From assembly GCA_022360075.1 (NCBI GenBank), contig JAKSDN010000024.1, forward strand, positions 1 through 26,790: a stretch of DNA of 26,790 nt. Reading direction: 5' to 3'. The notes beneath the pieces are model-generated. The model did not search any database. It was not told the DNA's origin and saw nothing but the letters and a program-made list of their open reading frames with translations. Below, in pieces: positions 1 through 7,680 of this stretch. Each line of letters starts with the position of its first letter. The stretch's first letter is position 1. Origin of the DNA: Kiloniellales bacterium (GTDB taxonomy: Bacteria > Pseudomonadota > Alphaproteobacteria > Kiloniellales > JAKSDN01). A program made the translations under genes and the position numbers.

Positions 1-1020
1 GCCGAGCCTTTGCCAAAACGGCAGGTCGGCGATTCCAACGACGATGCCGCGCGGGAAGAACAGCATCACGATGACCAGAAGCGCGCCGATGATCACCAAG
101 GCGTATTGGTTGCCTTGCGAGGACAAGGTGAAGTTCAGCCAGTTGAGCGCGAAGGTGGAGATCATGACCGCGAGCAGGCTCTCGCGTCCGCCGACCGCCA
201 CCCAGATCACGGGTAGCGCGGCCTGTAAGAGGCCGAGCTGCGAGGGCGTGATGTAGTTGCCCCACTGGACGTAGAGCAGGCCGCTGACGCCGGCCAGGAC
301 GGCGGCCAGCACGAAGGTGACCAGCTGCCGCGCCCGGATGTCGTAGCCCAGCAGCTCGGTCCGCAGCACGTCCTCGCGGATCCCCAGAAGCACCTTGCCG
401 TGATGCGAGTTCACCAGCATACGGGTCCCCAGGTAGCAGACGAGCACCAGGCCGAGGGTCATGAAGTAGAAGGGATAGCCGGTGAACATCAGGCCGGCGA
501 CCTGGAACCAGGGGATGCCGGTCATGCCGTTGTAGCCGCCCAGCAGGACGGTGCCGATGCGCCATTGATAGCCGGCGGTCTGGCCGAGGAAGGTCTCGAG
601 CAGCAGCGTCAGCACCAGGGTCAGGATCGGCACGATCCACATCTGGACCCGGGCATAGAACACGAAATAGCCGAAGACCGCGGCCACGAGCGCGCAGGCG
701 GCGAGGGCGCCGACCACGCCCAGCGGGGTGCCCCAGGGATTGGCCATCATGTTGCCGGCGATGATGCCGTAGACGTAGCCGGCGATCCCGAAATAGGCGA
801 CCTGGCCGAAGCTGAGGATGCCGCAATAGCCCCAGAGCAGGCAGAGGCCCAGCGCCATGGGAATGTTGAGCAGGTAGAAGGCGACGTTGGTGGCGCGGAA
901 CTCCGAGACCTGCGTCGGATAGAGCAGGAAGCCGATCACGAACAGGCAGAAGACGAACCAGAACAGCCGCGACTGGCCGATGTCTTCCGGTCCGGTGACG
1001 AGCTCGAGAACGCGCTTCAT
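1..1020 (-). CDS. Branched-chain/urea-type ABC transporter permease (LivM/UrtC type), partial at window edge
   Basis: Inner-membrane permease of a LivM/UrtC-type ABC importer, which would form the channel with the LivH/UrtB-type partner encoded just upstream. The ATG is at 1018-1020, three bases after the stop of the preceding permease gene, so the two are translationally coupled. The 340 codons visible are open to position 1 and the C-terminus lies outside the window. The protein begins MKRVLELVTGPEDIGQSRLF and is almost wholly hydrophobic. It carries the family signature around NIPMALGLCLLWGYCGILSF, followed by GQVAYFGIAGY. With an AmiC/AmiR pair and an AmiC-type binding protein in the same operon, short amides or urea are more likely substrates than amino acids; that is inference. 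The ATPase genes are expected beyond the left edge. Confidence 0.9.
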   Translation of the reverse strand, partial: MKRVLELVTGPEDIGQSRLFWFVFCLFVIGFLLYPTQVSEFRATNVAFYLLNIPMALGLCLLWGYCGILSFGQVAYFGIAGYVYGIIAGNMMANPWGTPLGVVGALAACALVAAVFGYFVFYARVQMWIVPILTLVLTLLLETFLGQTAGYQWRIGTVLLGGYNGMTGIPWFQVAGLMFTGYPFYFMTLGLVLVCYLGTRMLVNSHHGKVLLGIREDVLRTELLGYDIRARQLVTFVLAAVLAGVSGLLYVQWGNYITPSQLGLLQAALPVIWVAVGGRESLLAVMISTFALNWLNFTLSSQGNQYALVIIGALLVIVMLFFPRGIVVGIADLPFWQRLG

Positions 1021-1023
1021 GGC

Positions 1024-1917
1024 TCAGGCGAAGCGGCCGCGCCGGTCGATGAGGCGCTGCAGGAAGGCCGAAACGCCCGAGGGCATCAGGCGGATGATCA
1101 GGAGCGCGGCGAGCAGCAGCGCGACGACTCCGAGGAAGGCGCCGAACACCAGACCCACCGGCGTTTGCACGAAAGACAGCAGCAGGCTGCTGCCGACCGC
1201 GCCGGCGATCACGTTGGCCGCGCCGCCGACCACCACGGTGATGAAGGCCGGTGCTACGAACTGCGTGCCCATGAAGGGGGCGATCGAGGTGGTCGGCGCC
1301 AGCAGCGCGCCACTCAAGCCGCCGAGGCCGGCGCCGAGGCTGAAGGTCAGCAGATAGACGCGGCTCGTGTTGACCCCGAGGCTGCGCGCCATCTCGGCGT
1401 TCTGCATCGTCGCGCGGGCCTGCAGGCCGAACGCGGTCTTCTGATAGAGCCACCAGAGCGCGAAGACCAGGACCACGCAGAGCGCGATCATCATCAGCCA
1501 ATAGCCGGACAGCGAGTACTGGCCGATCGCGTAGGAGCCGCCGGGAATCGCGATCGCCGGCATGAAGGGCCCGAAGACCAGCAAGGTCCCCTGGCTGAGA
1601 ATCAAACTGATCCCCCAGGTCACCACCAGGGCGCCGAGCTCGCGGCCGTAGAAGCGGCGGATGACCAGGCGCTCCAGAAACGCGCCGAAGACCGCCGTGA
1701 CGAAGAACGCGAGCACGACGCCGACCGGAAAGGGCAGGCCCGCCTGCACCGCGATCGTGGCGACATAGGCGCCGATCATCATCAATTCGCCGTGGGCGAG
1801 ATTGATGATGTTCATCATCCCGAGGATGACGATCAGGCCGAGGGAGCAAAGGAACAGGAACGCTGCGTTGGTCCCGAGCTGATAGATCACACTCGCGGTA
1901 AGCGCCAATCCTTCCAT
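1024..1917 (-). CDS. Branched-chain/urea-type ABC transporter permease (LivH/UrtB type)
   Basis: Inner-membrane permease of 297 residues, the usual length for LivH/UrtB without an extra N-terminal domain. The segment NIINLAHGELMMIGAYVA near residue 40 is the conserved LivH/UrtB signature, and about eight hydrophobic segments follow. It lies 123 bp downstream of the binding-protein gene, in a gap containing strong GC-rich hairpins, and 3 bp upstream of the LivM-type gene. UrtB and FmdE-like amide permeases cannot be told apart by eye. Family assignment is firm; substrate is inferred from the neighbouring AmiC/AmiR system. Confidence 0.92.
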   Translation of the reverse strand: MEGLALTASVIYQLGTNAAFLFLCSLGLIVILGMMNIINLAHGELMMIGAYVATIAVQAGLPFPVGVVLAFFVTAVFGAFLERLVIRRFYGRELGALVVTWGISLILSQGTLLVFGPFMPAIAIPGGSYAIGQYSLSGYWLMMIALCVVLVFALWWLYQKTAFGLQARATMQNAEMARSLGVNTSRVYLLTFSLGAGLGGLSGALLAPTTSIAPFMGTQFVAPAFITVVVGGAANVIAGAVGSSLLLSFVQTPVGLVFGAFLGVVALLLAALLIIRLMPSGVSAFLQRLIDRRGRFA

Positions 1918-1973
1918 CTTGCCGGCTTGCTCCCTGTCCCGCCTTGTGCGCTGGGGTCGAATTTATCTTAGCA

Positions 1974-2026
1974 CCGGCCAGGCCGGAATCGGCTAGGACG
2001 ACGGCCGGCCTGGGCCGACCGCCGTC
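1974..2026 (-). repeat. Two GC-rich hairpins between binding-protein and permease genes
   Basis: Read as minus-strand RNA, 1997-2026 forms a 14-bp stem (two G-U wobbles) around a two-base centre. A second stem at 1974-1986 pairs CCGGCC with GGCCGG around one base. Neither is followed by a T run, so they are not ordinary intrinsic terminators. Stable hairpins after a binding-protein gene often protect the upstream message and lower expression of the permeases; that role is inferred here. Confidence 0.5.
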
Positions 2027-2040
2027 CCGCGTCGACGAAC

Positions 2041-3570
2041 CTACTTCGCGAACATGCTGAAGAAGGGATCCTCGTCGGGGATGTACTGCTTGTACTCCGG
2101 ATGGCGCACCAGGTTGACGCCGAGCCGCTGTAGCCACCAGCCCTCGATCATCGGCCAGTCGGCCACGAAGCTTACGTTGTGGTCGGCATCGGCCTTGGCC
2201 ATGCGGATGTAGTGCGAGCAGTGATGGGTAGCCGGCTCCAGGAACACCGAGCCCTCCGGCGCCTCGATCGCCCAGCCGGCCTCCAGGGTGCGGCGTACCG
2301 TCTCCTGATCCGTCGTGCCGGCCAAGCGCACGGCCTTGGCGTAGAGATGGATCGAGAAGTAGGTGTTCTGCGCCATCTGGCCGATATAGGGGTCGTCGGG
2401 GAACATCTCGTACCAGCGCTTCACGAAGGCCCGGTTCCGCTCGGTCGGGATTTCCTCCATGTAGTTGATGGCGTTGTGCATCTGATTCAGCGCCGGCGGC
2501 TGGAAGCGGCGATGCTCGTAGCCCTGCGCCATGTTGACGGTGGAGGCCATGGGATACTCAAGGCCGGCCGCCGCGGCTTGCGGATAGTAGTTGGCGTGGT
2601 TTTGGCCGACGAGCAGGGTCATGACCCAGTCCGGCTTGGCCTGCTGGACGCGCGAGATCACGGTGCTGAACTCGGACACGCTGAGCGGCACGAACTCCTC
2701 GTCGATCACTTCGCCGCCGACCAGCGGAGCGAAGGCCTTGCACCAGGCCGCAGTGAGCTGGCCGAAGTTGTAGTCGGCGGCGATCGTGTAGCAACGCGGG
2801 CCGAACTGCTTGACCATGTACTCCATGACCGGGATCACCTGCTGCTCCGGAATCGCACCGGTGCAGAAGGTGTGGTAGTCGGCGACGCCGCCCTCGTACT
2901 GGTTGGTGTAGAAGTAGAGCTGCTTGAACTGGTCGACGATCGGCCGAATCGCCTCGCGCTCGGCGCTGGCGAAGCCGGCAACCAGAACGTCGACTTCGTC
3001 TTCCTGGATCAGCCGGCGCGTGAGCTGCTGCCAGAGCGCGTTGTTCGACTGCCCGTCGGTCGCGAGCAGCTCGACCTCGCGGCCCAGGATCCCGCTCTCG
3101 CCGGAGGGCACCAGGATGTCGTCGTCCTCGGCGAAGACGAAGCCGGCGCCGTTCTTCTCGCCGCCGTCATGGACGAAGGCCAGGTCCTTGTCGCCCTTCG
3201 TCATCAAGGGTGCCTGCGTGGCATGGGTGCCCATGGTGCCCAGGCCGCCGGAGCCGACCGGGCCGCCCTTGAGGGTCATGCCTTCGTTGATCTCCTTCAC
3301 GGCCAGCTTGGCGGCATGGTCCTTTTGGATGCCGTAGACCGACAGGTTGCCGGACAGGTCTTCGATGTGGCCGATCTTGACCGCTCCGCCTTCCTGAGCC
3401 TTGGCCCTGCGGATGTTCGGCAGGACGGTCGCGGCGGCCACGCCGGTCGCCGCGGCGCCGGTCATGAACTCCCGCCTGTCGATGCCCGATGCTGGGCCGT
3501 CCGTTCGCTCCCCGACGCCCGCCGGGCGCGAGGTGCTCTGCTCGACGGAAGTCTGCTTTTTGCGTGTCAT
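2041..3570 (-). CDS. Tat-exported ABC transporter substrate-binding protein, AmiC/UrtA/FmdD type (amide or urea uptake)
   Basis: Periplasmic binding protein of 509 residues feeding the two downstream permeases. A twin-arginine signal is visible at residues 31-36 (DRREFM), followed by a hydrophobic Ala-rich stretch ending near AKA (about residue 58), so it should be exported folded. The mature part starts VKIGHIEDLSGNLSVYG and contains YTNQYEGG and a TGAIPEQQ-type segment, like AmiC and UrtA. Oddly, residues about 97-160 (DNA about 3091-3282) form an extra glycine- and acid-rich stretch between VKEINE and ILGREVELLATDGQS, where relatives have only a few residues. The ATG start gives an N-terminal extension before the Tat motif. 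It is the third gene of the amiC-amiR operon, 90 bp after amiR. The substrate is unproven. Confidence 0.88.
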   Translation of the reverse strand: MTRKKQTSVEQSTSRPAGVGERTDGPASGIDRREFMTGAAATGVAAATVLPNIRRAKAQEGGAVKIGHIEDLSGNLSVYGIQKDHAAKLAVKEINEGMTLKGGPVGSGGLGTMGTHATQAPLMTKGDKDLAFVHDGGEKNGAGFVFAEDDDILVPSGESGILGREVELLATDGQSNNALWQQLTRRLIQEDEVDVLVAGFASAEREAIRPIVDQFKQLYFYTNQYEGGVADYHTFCTGAIPEQQVIPVMEYMVKQFGPRCYTIAADYNFGQLTAAWCKAFAPLVGGEVIDEEFVPLSVSEFSTVISRVQQAKPDWVMTLLVGQNHANYYPQAAAAGLEYPMASTVNMAQGYEHRRFQPPALNQMHNAINYMEEIPTERNRAFVKRWYEMFPDDPYIGQMAQNTYFSIHLYAKAVRLAGTTDQETVRRTLEAGWAIEAPEGSVFLEPATHHCSHYIRMAKADADHNVSFVADWPMIEGWWLQRLGVNLVRHPEYKQYIPDEDPFFSMFAK

Positions 3571-3660
3571 GGTCCAACTCTCCCTGTCACTTCCCGTTGC
3601 GTTGCTGTCGCCTGCCCCGATTGTCGGTGCAGAGCGGCGTCGCGTTGGGCCACGTGCGGC

Positions 3661-4278
3661 CTAGCGCGACGTTCTCCTCCCAGGGACCTCCCCGCTTTCC
3701 AGTAGGGTTTCGCGTTCGGTCACGATGAGCTCGCTCAGGGCCTCGACGGTCATGCGCCGGTTCATGCTCTTGCAGCGCAGCAGCCGATAGGCCTCCTCGT
3801 CGTCGATGCCGAACTGCTCCATGAGCGCGAGCATGGCCTTGAACACCACGGCGCGGGCCTTGGCGCGCTGCGTGAGATCGCTGATCGCGTCCTTCAGGCC
3901 CCGTTGCGTCTCGAAACTATGGAATGCGATCGCGAGCGCGCTGAACACGCCGGTCGAGCCGATCGGCTTGATGAGATAGGCGGCGGGCGCCTGCGAGAGC
4001 ATCCACTCGATGCGCCCGGGCGCTTCCGAGCCCATCATCGCGATGAGCGGGATCGGCGGCGGGCCGGGCCGCCAGGCGAACAGCCCGTCGTAGCCGAGGT
4101 CGGCGTCGAAGAAGAGGACGTCGAAGTCCTCGGCGGTCACGCCCTCGACCGGCCAGCGCAGGTCGACGATCAGGCCCAGGCTCTCGAGCTGGCGGACCAG
4201 CGTGTCGCTGTTGGCGTCGCGCCGGTGCAGCACCAGGCATCTCTGGCCGCGGAAGTTGGGAAGGCGGGAGCGCATCAC
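3661..4278 (-). CDS. amiR: AmiR-type ANTAR-domain transcription antitermination regulator
   Basis: RNA-binding antiterminator of 205 residues (P. aeruginosa AmiR is about the same size). The N-terminal half, about residues 10-125, is a degenerate receiver-like domain with VDLRWPVEGVTAEDFDVLFF and IPLIAMMGSEAPGR. A helical linker leads to a C-terminal ANTAR domain (about 135-195) with the typical pattern KAMLALMEQFGIDDEEAYRL then MNRRMTVEALSELIV. Its start overlaps the amiC stop by four bases (4275-4278), as expected for a co-translated AmiC-AmiR complex. In the known system AmiC holds AmiR inactive until an amide binds, and free AmiR then binds leader RNA to prevent termination. A matching two-hairpin leader lies at 5523-5567, upstream of amiC. 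Confidence 0.92.
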   Translation of the reverse strand: MMRSRLPNFRGQRCLVLHRRDANSDTLVRQLESLGLIVDLRWPVEGVTAEDFDVLFFDADLGYDGLFAWRPGPPPIPLIAMMGSEAPGRIEWMLSQAPAAYLIKPIGSTGVFSALAIAFHSFETQRGLKDAISDLTQRAKARAVVFKAMLALMEQFGIDDEEAYRLLRCKSMNRRMTVEALSELIVTERETLLESGEVPGRRTSR

Positions 4279-5501
4279 TTGACCACCTTCAAGTTGGGCC
4301 GATGCGAACCGTCGGCCGGCTTGGCGCCGGCGCGCAGGCCCTCGAAGAAGCGCTGGCTGTCGAAGCGCACGAGGTAGGGATCGGGTTTAACCGGCTGCTC
4401 GGCCGAGCGAATGATCTCGAAGCCGCCGACCGCGGTCGAACGGCCGAGCGACGGCGTCAGATAGCTGTGGTTGTTCTCCGGATCGATGCGCACGGGGCCG
4501 TGCGGGGCGTCGAACTTGCAGGCATAGACGGCCTGCTTGATCTGCTCGATCTCCGTGGACTGCGCCTGACGGATCGCCTGGGCCAGCAGGATGATCGCGA
4601 TGTAGGAGGCCTCGGCGTCGGCGGAGGTCACCTTGTCCTGGCCGAAGCGCGCCTTGAAGCGCGAGACGAAGGCGCGGTTCTCGGGCCGCTCGAGACTTTG
4701 GAAGTAGACGCTGCAGGCGATGTGCCCGCCGGCCGCCTCGCTGCCGATCGACAGAAGCTCGGGCTCCGATAGGGTGCAGCTCGTCACCGGGATTTCACGC
4801 GGATGATCCGCCGTTCGTCCCCGTCCGGAGGCGTGATAGCTGCGCAGAAACGCGTAGGAGGACTCGCCGATCAGCGTGTTGAAGATGAAGTTCGGCTTGG
4901 TGTCCTCGATCTCGTTTATGAAGTGCTGAACGTCGGTCGAGCCGACCGGGAGGTATTTCTCCGCAACCACGCTACCCAGGCAGGCCTGGACGATCTCGCG
5001 CATGATGCGGTTGTTCTCCCAGGCCCATATGTAGTTCGAGCCGATGCAATAGACGCGGTCGCCGAAGGCCTGGAGCACGTACTCGATCAGCGGGACGATG
5101 TGCTGATTCGGGGCCGCGCCGGTGTAGATCACATTGTTGCAGGACTCGAATCCCTCGTAATGCGAGGGGTACCAGAGCAGGGCGTCGTGCTTTTCAAAGG
5201 CCGGGATGACTTCCTTGCGGCTCGAGGAGGTGTAGCAGCCGACGATGTGCCGCACCGCGCGATTGCGCAGCAGATCCTCGCAGAGGATCCGATACTGGTT
5301 GAGGTCGCCACCCGGATTCTCGATCTTGGGTTCGAAGGCGAAGTCGAAGTCGGCGCTTTCGTTGATCTCCTCGATCGCCAGCAGGGCGCCGTTGAGCATC
5401 TCCTCGCCGATGGTCCGATAGAACCCGGTGCTCGAGAAGATGACGCCAATGGGGATCCTCGGCGTCCCCACAGTGCCCCCATGTCTGCCGCGTTTGGGCA
5501 C
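4275..5501 (-). CDS. amiC: AmiC-type amide sensor, negative regulator of AmiR
   Basis: Cytoplasmic ligand sensor with a periplasmic-binding-protein fold, 408 residues against about 385 in P. aeruginosa AmiC. There is no signal peptide, which fits a regulator and separates it from the exported paralogue downstream. AmiC-like segments are clear: GVIFSSTGFYRTIGEEMLNG near the start, then CYTSSSRKEVIPAFEKHDAL, YPSHYEGFE, YTGAAPNQHIVPLIEYV, and near the end DAPHGPVRIDPENNHSYL. The start is GTG at 5499-5501, chosen because AGGGGG (5506-5511) lies four bases upstream. The terminator T run ends about 21 bp before this start, so the gene sits directly behind the ANTAR leader. Short-chain amides or urea are likely ligands, by family. 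Confidence 0.92.
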   Translation of the reverse strand: MPKRGRHGGTVGTPRIPIGVIFSSTGFYRTIGEEMLNGALLAIEEINESADFDFAFEPKIENPGGDLNQYRILCEDLLRNRAVRHIVGCYTSSSRKEVIPAFEKHDALLWYPSHYEGFESCNNVIYTGAAPNQHIVPLIEYVLQAFGDRVYCIGSNYIWAWENNRIMREIVQACLGSVVAEKYLPVGSTDVQHFINEIEDTKPNFIFNTLIGESSYAFLRSYHASGRGRTADHPREIPVTSCTLSEPELLSIGSEAAGGHIACSVYFQSLERPENRAFVSRFKARFGQDKVTSADAEASYIAIILLAQAIRQAQSTEIEQIKQAVYACKFDAPHGPVRIDPENNHSYLTPSLGRSTAVGGFEIIRSAEQPVKPDPYLVRFDSQRFFEGLRAGAKPADGSHRPNLKVVK

Positions 5502-5522
5502 CCGTCCCCCTGTTGATCAATT

Positions 5523-5557
5523 AAAAAAGCCCGCGACACGACGTTGTGTCCCGGGCT
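5523..5557 (-). terminator. Intrinsic terminator in the amiC leader, alternative to ANTAR hairpin P1
   Basis: On the minus strand AGCCCG, one mismatched G, GACAC, six-base loop, GTGTC, one mismatched G and CGGGCT form a long interrupted stem followed by six T (5528-5523). It lies between the predicted promoter and the amiC start rather than after a gene, which marks it as an attenuator. It contains all of P2 and the 3' arm of P1. Confidence 0.88.
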
Positions 5558-5567
5558 CCATTGCCCG
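5523..5567 (-). promoter_or_regulatory. ANTAR two-hairpin antitermination leader of the amiC operon
   Basis: Reading the minus strand, P1 (5567-5552) is CGGGC, loop AATGGA, GCCCG. After one base, P2 (5550-5535) is GACAC, loop AACGTC, GTGTC. Both stems are perfect 5-bp helices and both loops have six bases with A at position 1 and G at position 4, the published ANTAR-target consensus. The 3' arm of P1 (GCCCG) can instead pair with CGGGC at 5533-5529 to make an intrinsic terminator, so P1 and the terminator exclude each other. AmiR, encoded in the same operon, is the obvious ligand. Another stem (AGCGGC/GCCGCT, 5575-5589) lies just upstream. Confidence 0.88.
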
Positions 5568-5658
5568 ACTCGAAAGCGGCGAGGCCGCTCCGAATCGATT
5601 TTTTTTCGCGTTCGCCGCGTCGCGCTTCGCCAAGGCGTCCGCACATGCGACTCATTCA

Positions 5659-5688
5659 AAAGTAAGGCAGCTTTCATCGCCGCGTCAA
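5659..5688 (-). promoter_or_regulatory. Candidate sigma-70 promoter of the amiC operon
   Basis: Minus strand: TTGACG (5688-5683), an 18-bp spacer, then TACTTT (5664-5659). The -35 is good and the -10 is weak. It would start transcription near 5650, ahead of the antitermination leader. The transposon target repeat (5690-5705) begins one base upstream of the -35. Confidence 0.35.
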
Positions 5689-5689
5689 G

Positions 5690-5705
5690 GCTCTGCTGTT
5701 TTCCG
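5690..5705 (+). repeat. Left 16-bp target-site duplication of the composite transposon
   Basis: GCTCTGCTGTTTTCCG abuts the TGTCG terminus of the IS at 5706. The same 16 bases with one change (TTTT to TTGT) abut the other outer terminus at 13643-13658, in the same orientation. Confidence 0.75.
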
Positions 5706-6967
5706 TGTCGATAGCAGATTGATTTGTCCGGTTTGGGTAGCACATGGATTGACCGCTTCAGTTGATGTTGTGCCTGTGGACTTGTGGTCAGGTCAGCGTG
5801 CCGTCGGGGTAATCGTGGACGCGGACCTTTGCTCTGACGAAGTGCGGCCTGATGGGGCTGGGTGGGATCTGCAGGCTGAGCCCGCGATAGGTCACGCTGT
5901 TATCGTTGCCCACGACGCGCTCTTCCTGGCGGCACAGGATGTCTCGGACTTGCTCCAGGCCGATCTCCAAGAAGGCATTCTCCGGCTGTTCGGGCGGCTT
6001 GGCGAAACGGGCGTTGTGGTCCGGCAGGTAGACTTCGGCGATGAAGCGGTTGGCAGCCTTGATGGTGGTGATGCCGGCCAGCTTGAGTTCCTTGACCAGG
6101 CGGTCCTGGAGCGTGGCAAAGGCCCGCTCCGAGCGTCCCCGAGCCTCTGGCGAGTAGGCCGGAATGTGCTCGATATTGAGCTGTGCCAGAGCCCGGCCGA
6201 CCTGGGTCGGATTGGACTTGTCCACTTTGCCCCCGGCCTCGGGGGTGTGGAAGTAGTGGCTCCCACGATCGGTGTAAAGCGCGCAGAATAGACCCTTGGC
6301 GACAATCACCTCCAGTAGGCCGGCAAAGCTCGAGGCCGTCCCCTCTTGCTCGACCAGGAAGGCCGAGTAGATCTCCGAAGTGGCATCGTCCAAGGTGACA
6401 ATCAGGTCAAGCGGTGCGCAGCCCTCGAGCCATTCGTGGGTCGAGCCGTCCTGGTGCAGCATCATCCCGACCAGAGGCCGGCGAGGCCGCTTGCGCCGGT
6501 GCGCCCCGCGCCGCCTGGGCGACAAGGCCCGCAGCGTGCAACTGCGTCTTGGTCCAGGTATAGCTCCAGCGAAACCCATGGTGCTTGCGCAGGTGATCGT
6601 GGAAATGCTTCACCGTCCAGCCCACGTACTTGGTCTTGTACTGATCGAGAACCCAGGTGACTTCGTCGACCGGAACCCGTTTCGCCGAGGCCTTGCCGAG
6701 ACGCCGATCGAACAGACCCTCAAGGCCTTCCTCCTCGTGACGATCCCGCCAACGTCGGAACGTACGCTCGCTCATCCCCAAGATCTCCGCCGCCTGTGAC
6801 TGGCTCAATTCCCGGCTGAGAACTCGATCCAAAACACTCTCGAACTTCTGCACACGAAGCTCCTCGCGAAACCTCTGCCGGCTCATCTGTCCCCACGCCA
6901 AAGACGCCGAAACTAAACCGGACAGATCGTGTGCTACGTAAAACGGTCATATCCTGTGCTACCGACA
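5706..6967 (-). mobile_element. ISNCY-family (IS1202-like) insertion sequence, left arm of the transposon
   Basis: A 1262-bp element bounded by TGTCG at 5706 and CGACA ending at 6967. Each end carries two copies of a roughly 20-bp box with the core TAGCACA..GAT.TGNCCG: 5706-5731 and 5734-5754 on the left, 6944-6967 and 6918-6938 on the right. They look like paired transposase-binding sites. The inside is filled by a frameshifted, C-terminally short transposase gene. The 16 bp to the left do not recur to the right of 6967, so this copy did not insert alone here. Confidence 0.75.
5788..6886 (-). pseudogene. ISNCY-family DDE transposase, frameshifted
   Basis: Reading begins at an ATG (6884-6886) with MSRQRFREELRVQKFESVL and an N-terminal helix-turn-helix region (LSQSQAAEILGMSERTFRRW). 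Around 6501-6523 the frame breaks. Shifting by one base restores RRRGAHRRKRPRRPLVGMML and the catalytic core: HQDGSTHEW (first Asp), LYTDRGSHYFHTPEAGGKVD (second Asp), SPEARGRSERAF (Glu). The break is in GC-rich sequence without a slippery A or T run, so it looks like a mutation rather than programmed frameshifting. The second part stops after VHDYPDGTLT, where relatives continue for tens of residues, so the C-terminus is also lost. Confidence 0.85.
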
Positions 6968-7012
6968 AAGGTCGTCTTGCCTGCAAGGGCTGAGTGAGGT
7001 CGTTTGGTATTA

Positions 7013-7680
7013 TTAGGTTTTGAGGAATGGCTTCATGGCTTTGGTCCGTTCGTGTGAAGAGTTGTAGGCTCGTCGGCAGGCCCATTCGCGCAGGGATGTC
7101 TGGATGAAGCGTTCGGCCTTTTTCGCTGGCAAGCATTTCGGTATCGGCGAGCCGCGAAGCTACGTCGATGGCGACAGGCAAGGCCTCCCATCCTGTTCCG
7201 CGCTTATTGGACTGGCCTGCGCGGTCGCCGGCGATGCGGTTGCGATGCCATCGATGCGGCCGAGCTTCTTGGTGTCGATGTGGATGAGGTCACCGGGCCG
7301 CTGGCGCTGATAGCGGCGCACCGGCAGCTTTTCCTCAAGGGCGGACAGCTTGCCGAGATCCAGCCGGTGCAGGATGGCGCCGACGGTGGAGCGGGGCCTC
7401 TTCAAGACGCGTGCGATCGCCGGCCCGCTCAGCCTCTGGCGGCGGAGGCGCTTGATCTCGGCGACGTGGCCGGCCGGGGTTGCGGTGCGGCATCGGGCGG
7501 CGTCCGAGCTCCTGTCATGAAGCATCGGCTCGCCCCCGCTCGATGCCGGGCCAGCCATTTGTAGGCTGTCCGAGCCGAAATGCCGGCGGCTTCGGCCAAG
7601 CGCCAGCCTTCAAGCCGAACGCGACGCACAATCAGAACTCGACCGTGATGGGTAATGCAGGCATTCTTGTGAACGTTCAT
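7013..7680 (-). pseudogene. IS481-family transposase relic with frameshifts and an internal deletion
   Basis: It begins at ATG 7678-7680 (MNVHKNACITHHGRVLIVRR) with a helix-turn-helix region ending SARTAYKWLARHRAG. A frame change near 7530 leads to MLHDRSS then RLRRQRLSGPAIARVLKRPR and LIHIDTKKLGRIDGI. Another shift near 7245 gives AGDRAGQSNKRGTGWEALP then VAIDVASRLADTEMLASEKG. The catalytic middle is deleted, and a third frame supplies the family C-terminus RFIQTSLREWACRRAYNSSH, ending at TAA (7013-7015). At 668 bp against roughly 1 kb for intact relatives it cannot be functional. It lies between the ISNCY element and tctA, inside the composite transposon. Confidence 0.85.

Noticed and set aside
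400..1971. Long plus-strand open frame of 523 codons
   Set aside because: It is the antisense shadow of the two permease genes; the translation is low-complexity His/Glu/Ala/Arg-rich with no domain, while the minus strand encodes clear LivH and LivM proteins.
3612..3661. Two small hairpins between amiR and the binding-protein gene as a second ANTAR target
   Set aside because: The first (3648-3661) has loop GCACGT and the second (3612-3632) a three-base loop CAA; neither has the A1/G4 hexaloop, and no T run follows.
2179..3705. 508-codon plus-strand frame
   Set aside because: Antisense to the Tat-exported binding-protein gene; its composition (Arg, Val, Leu, Gly) reflects codon use of the opposite strand.
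6501..6523. Programmed ribosomal frameshift in the ISNCY transposase
   Set aside because: The frame change lies in GC-rich sequence without a slippery A/T heptamer, and the gene also lacks its C-terminus, so damage is more likely.
5706..6967. Independent insertion of the ISNCY element with its own target duplication
   Set aside because: The 16 bp left of 5706 do not recur right of 6967; the match is instead at 13643-13658.
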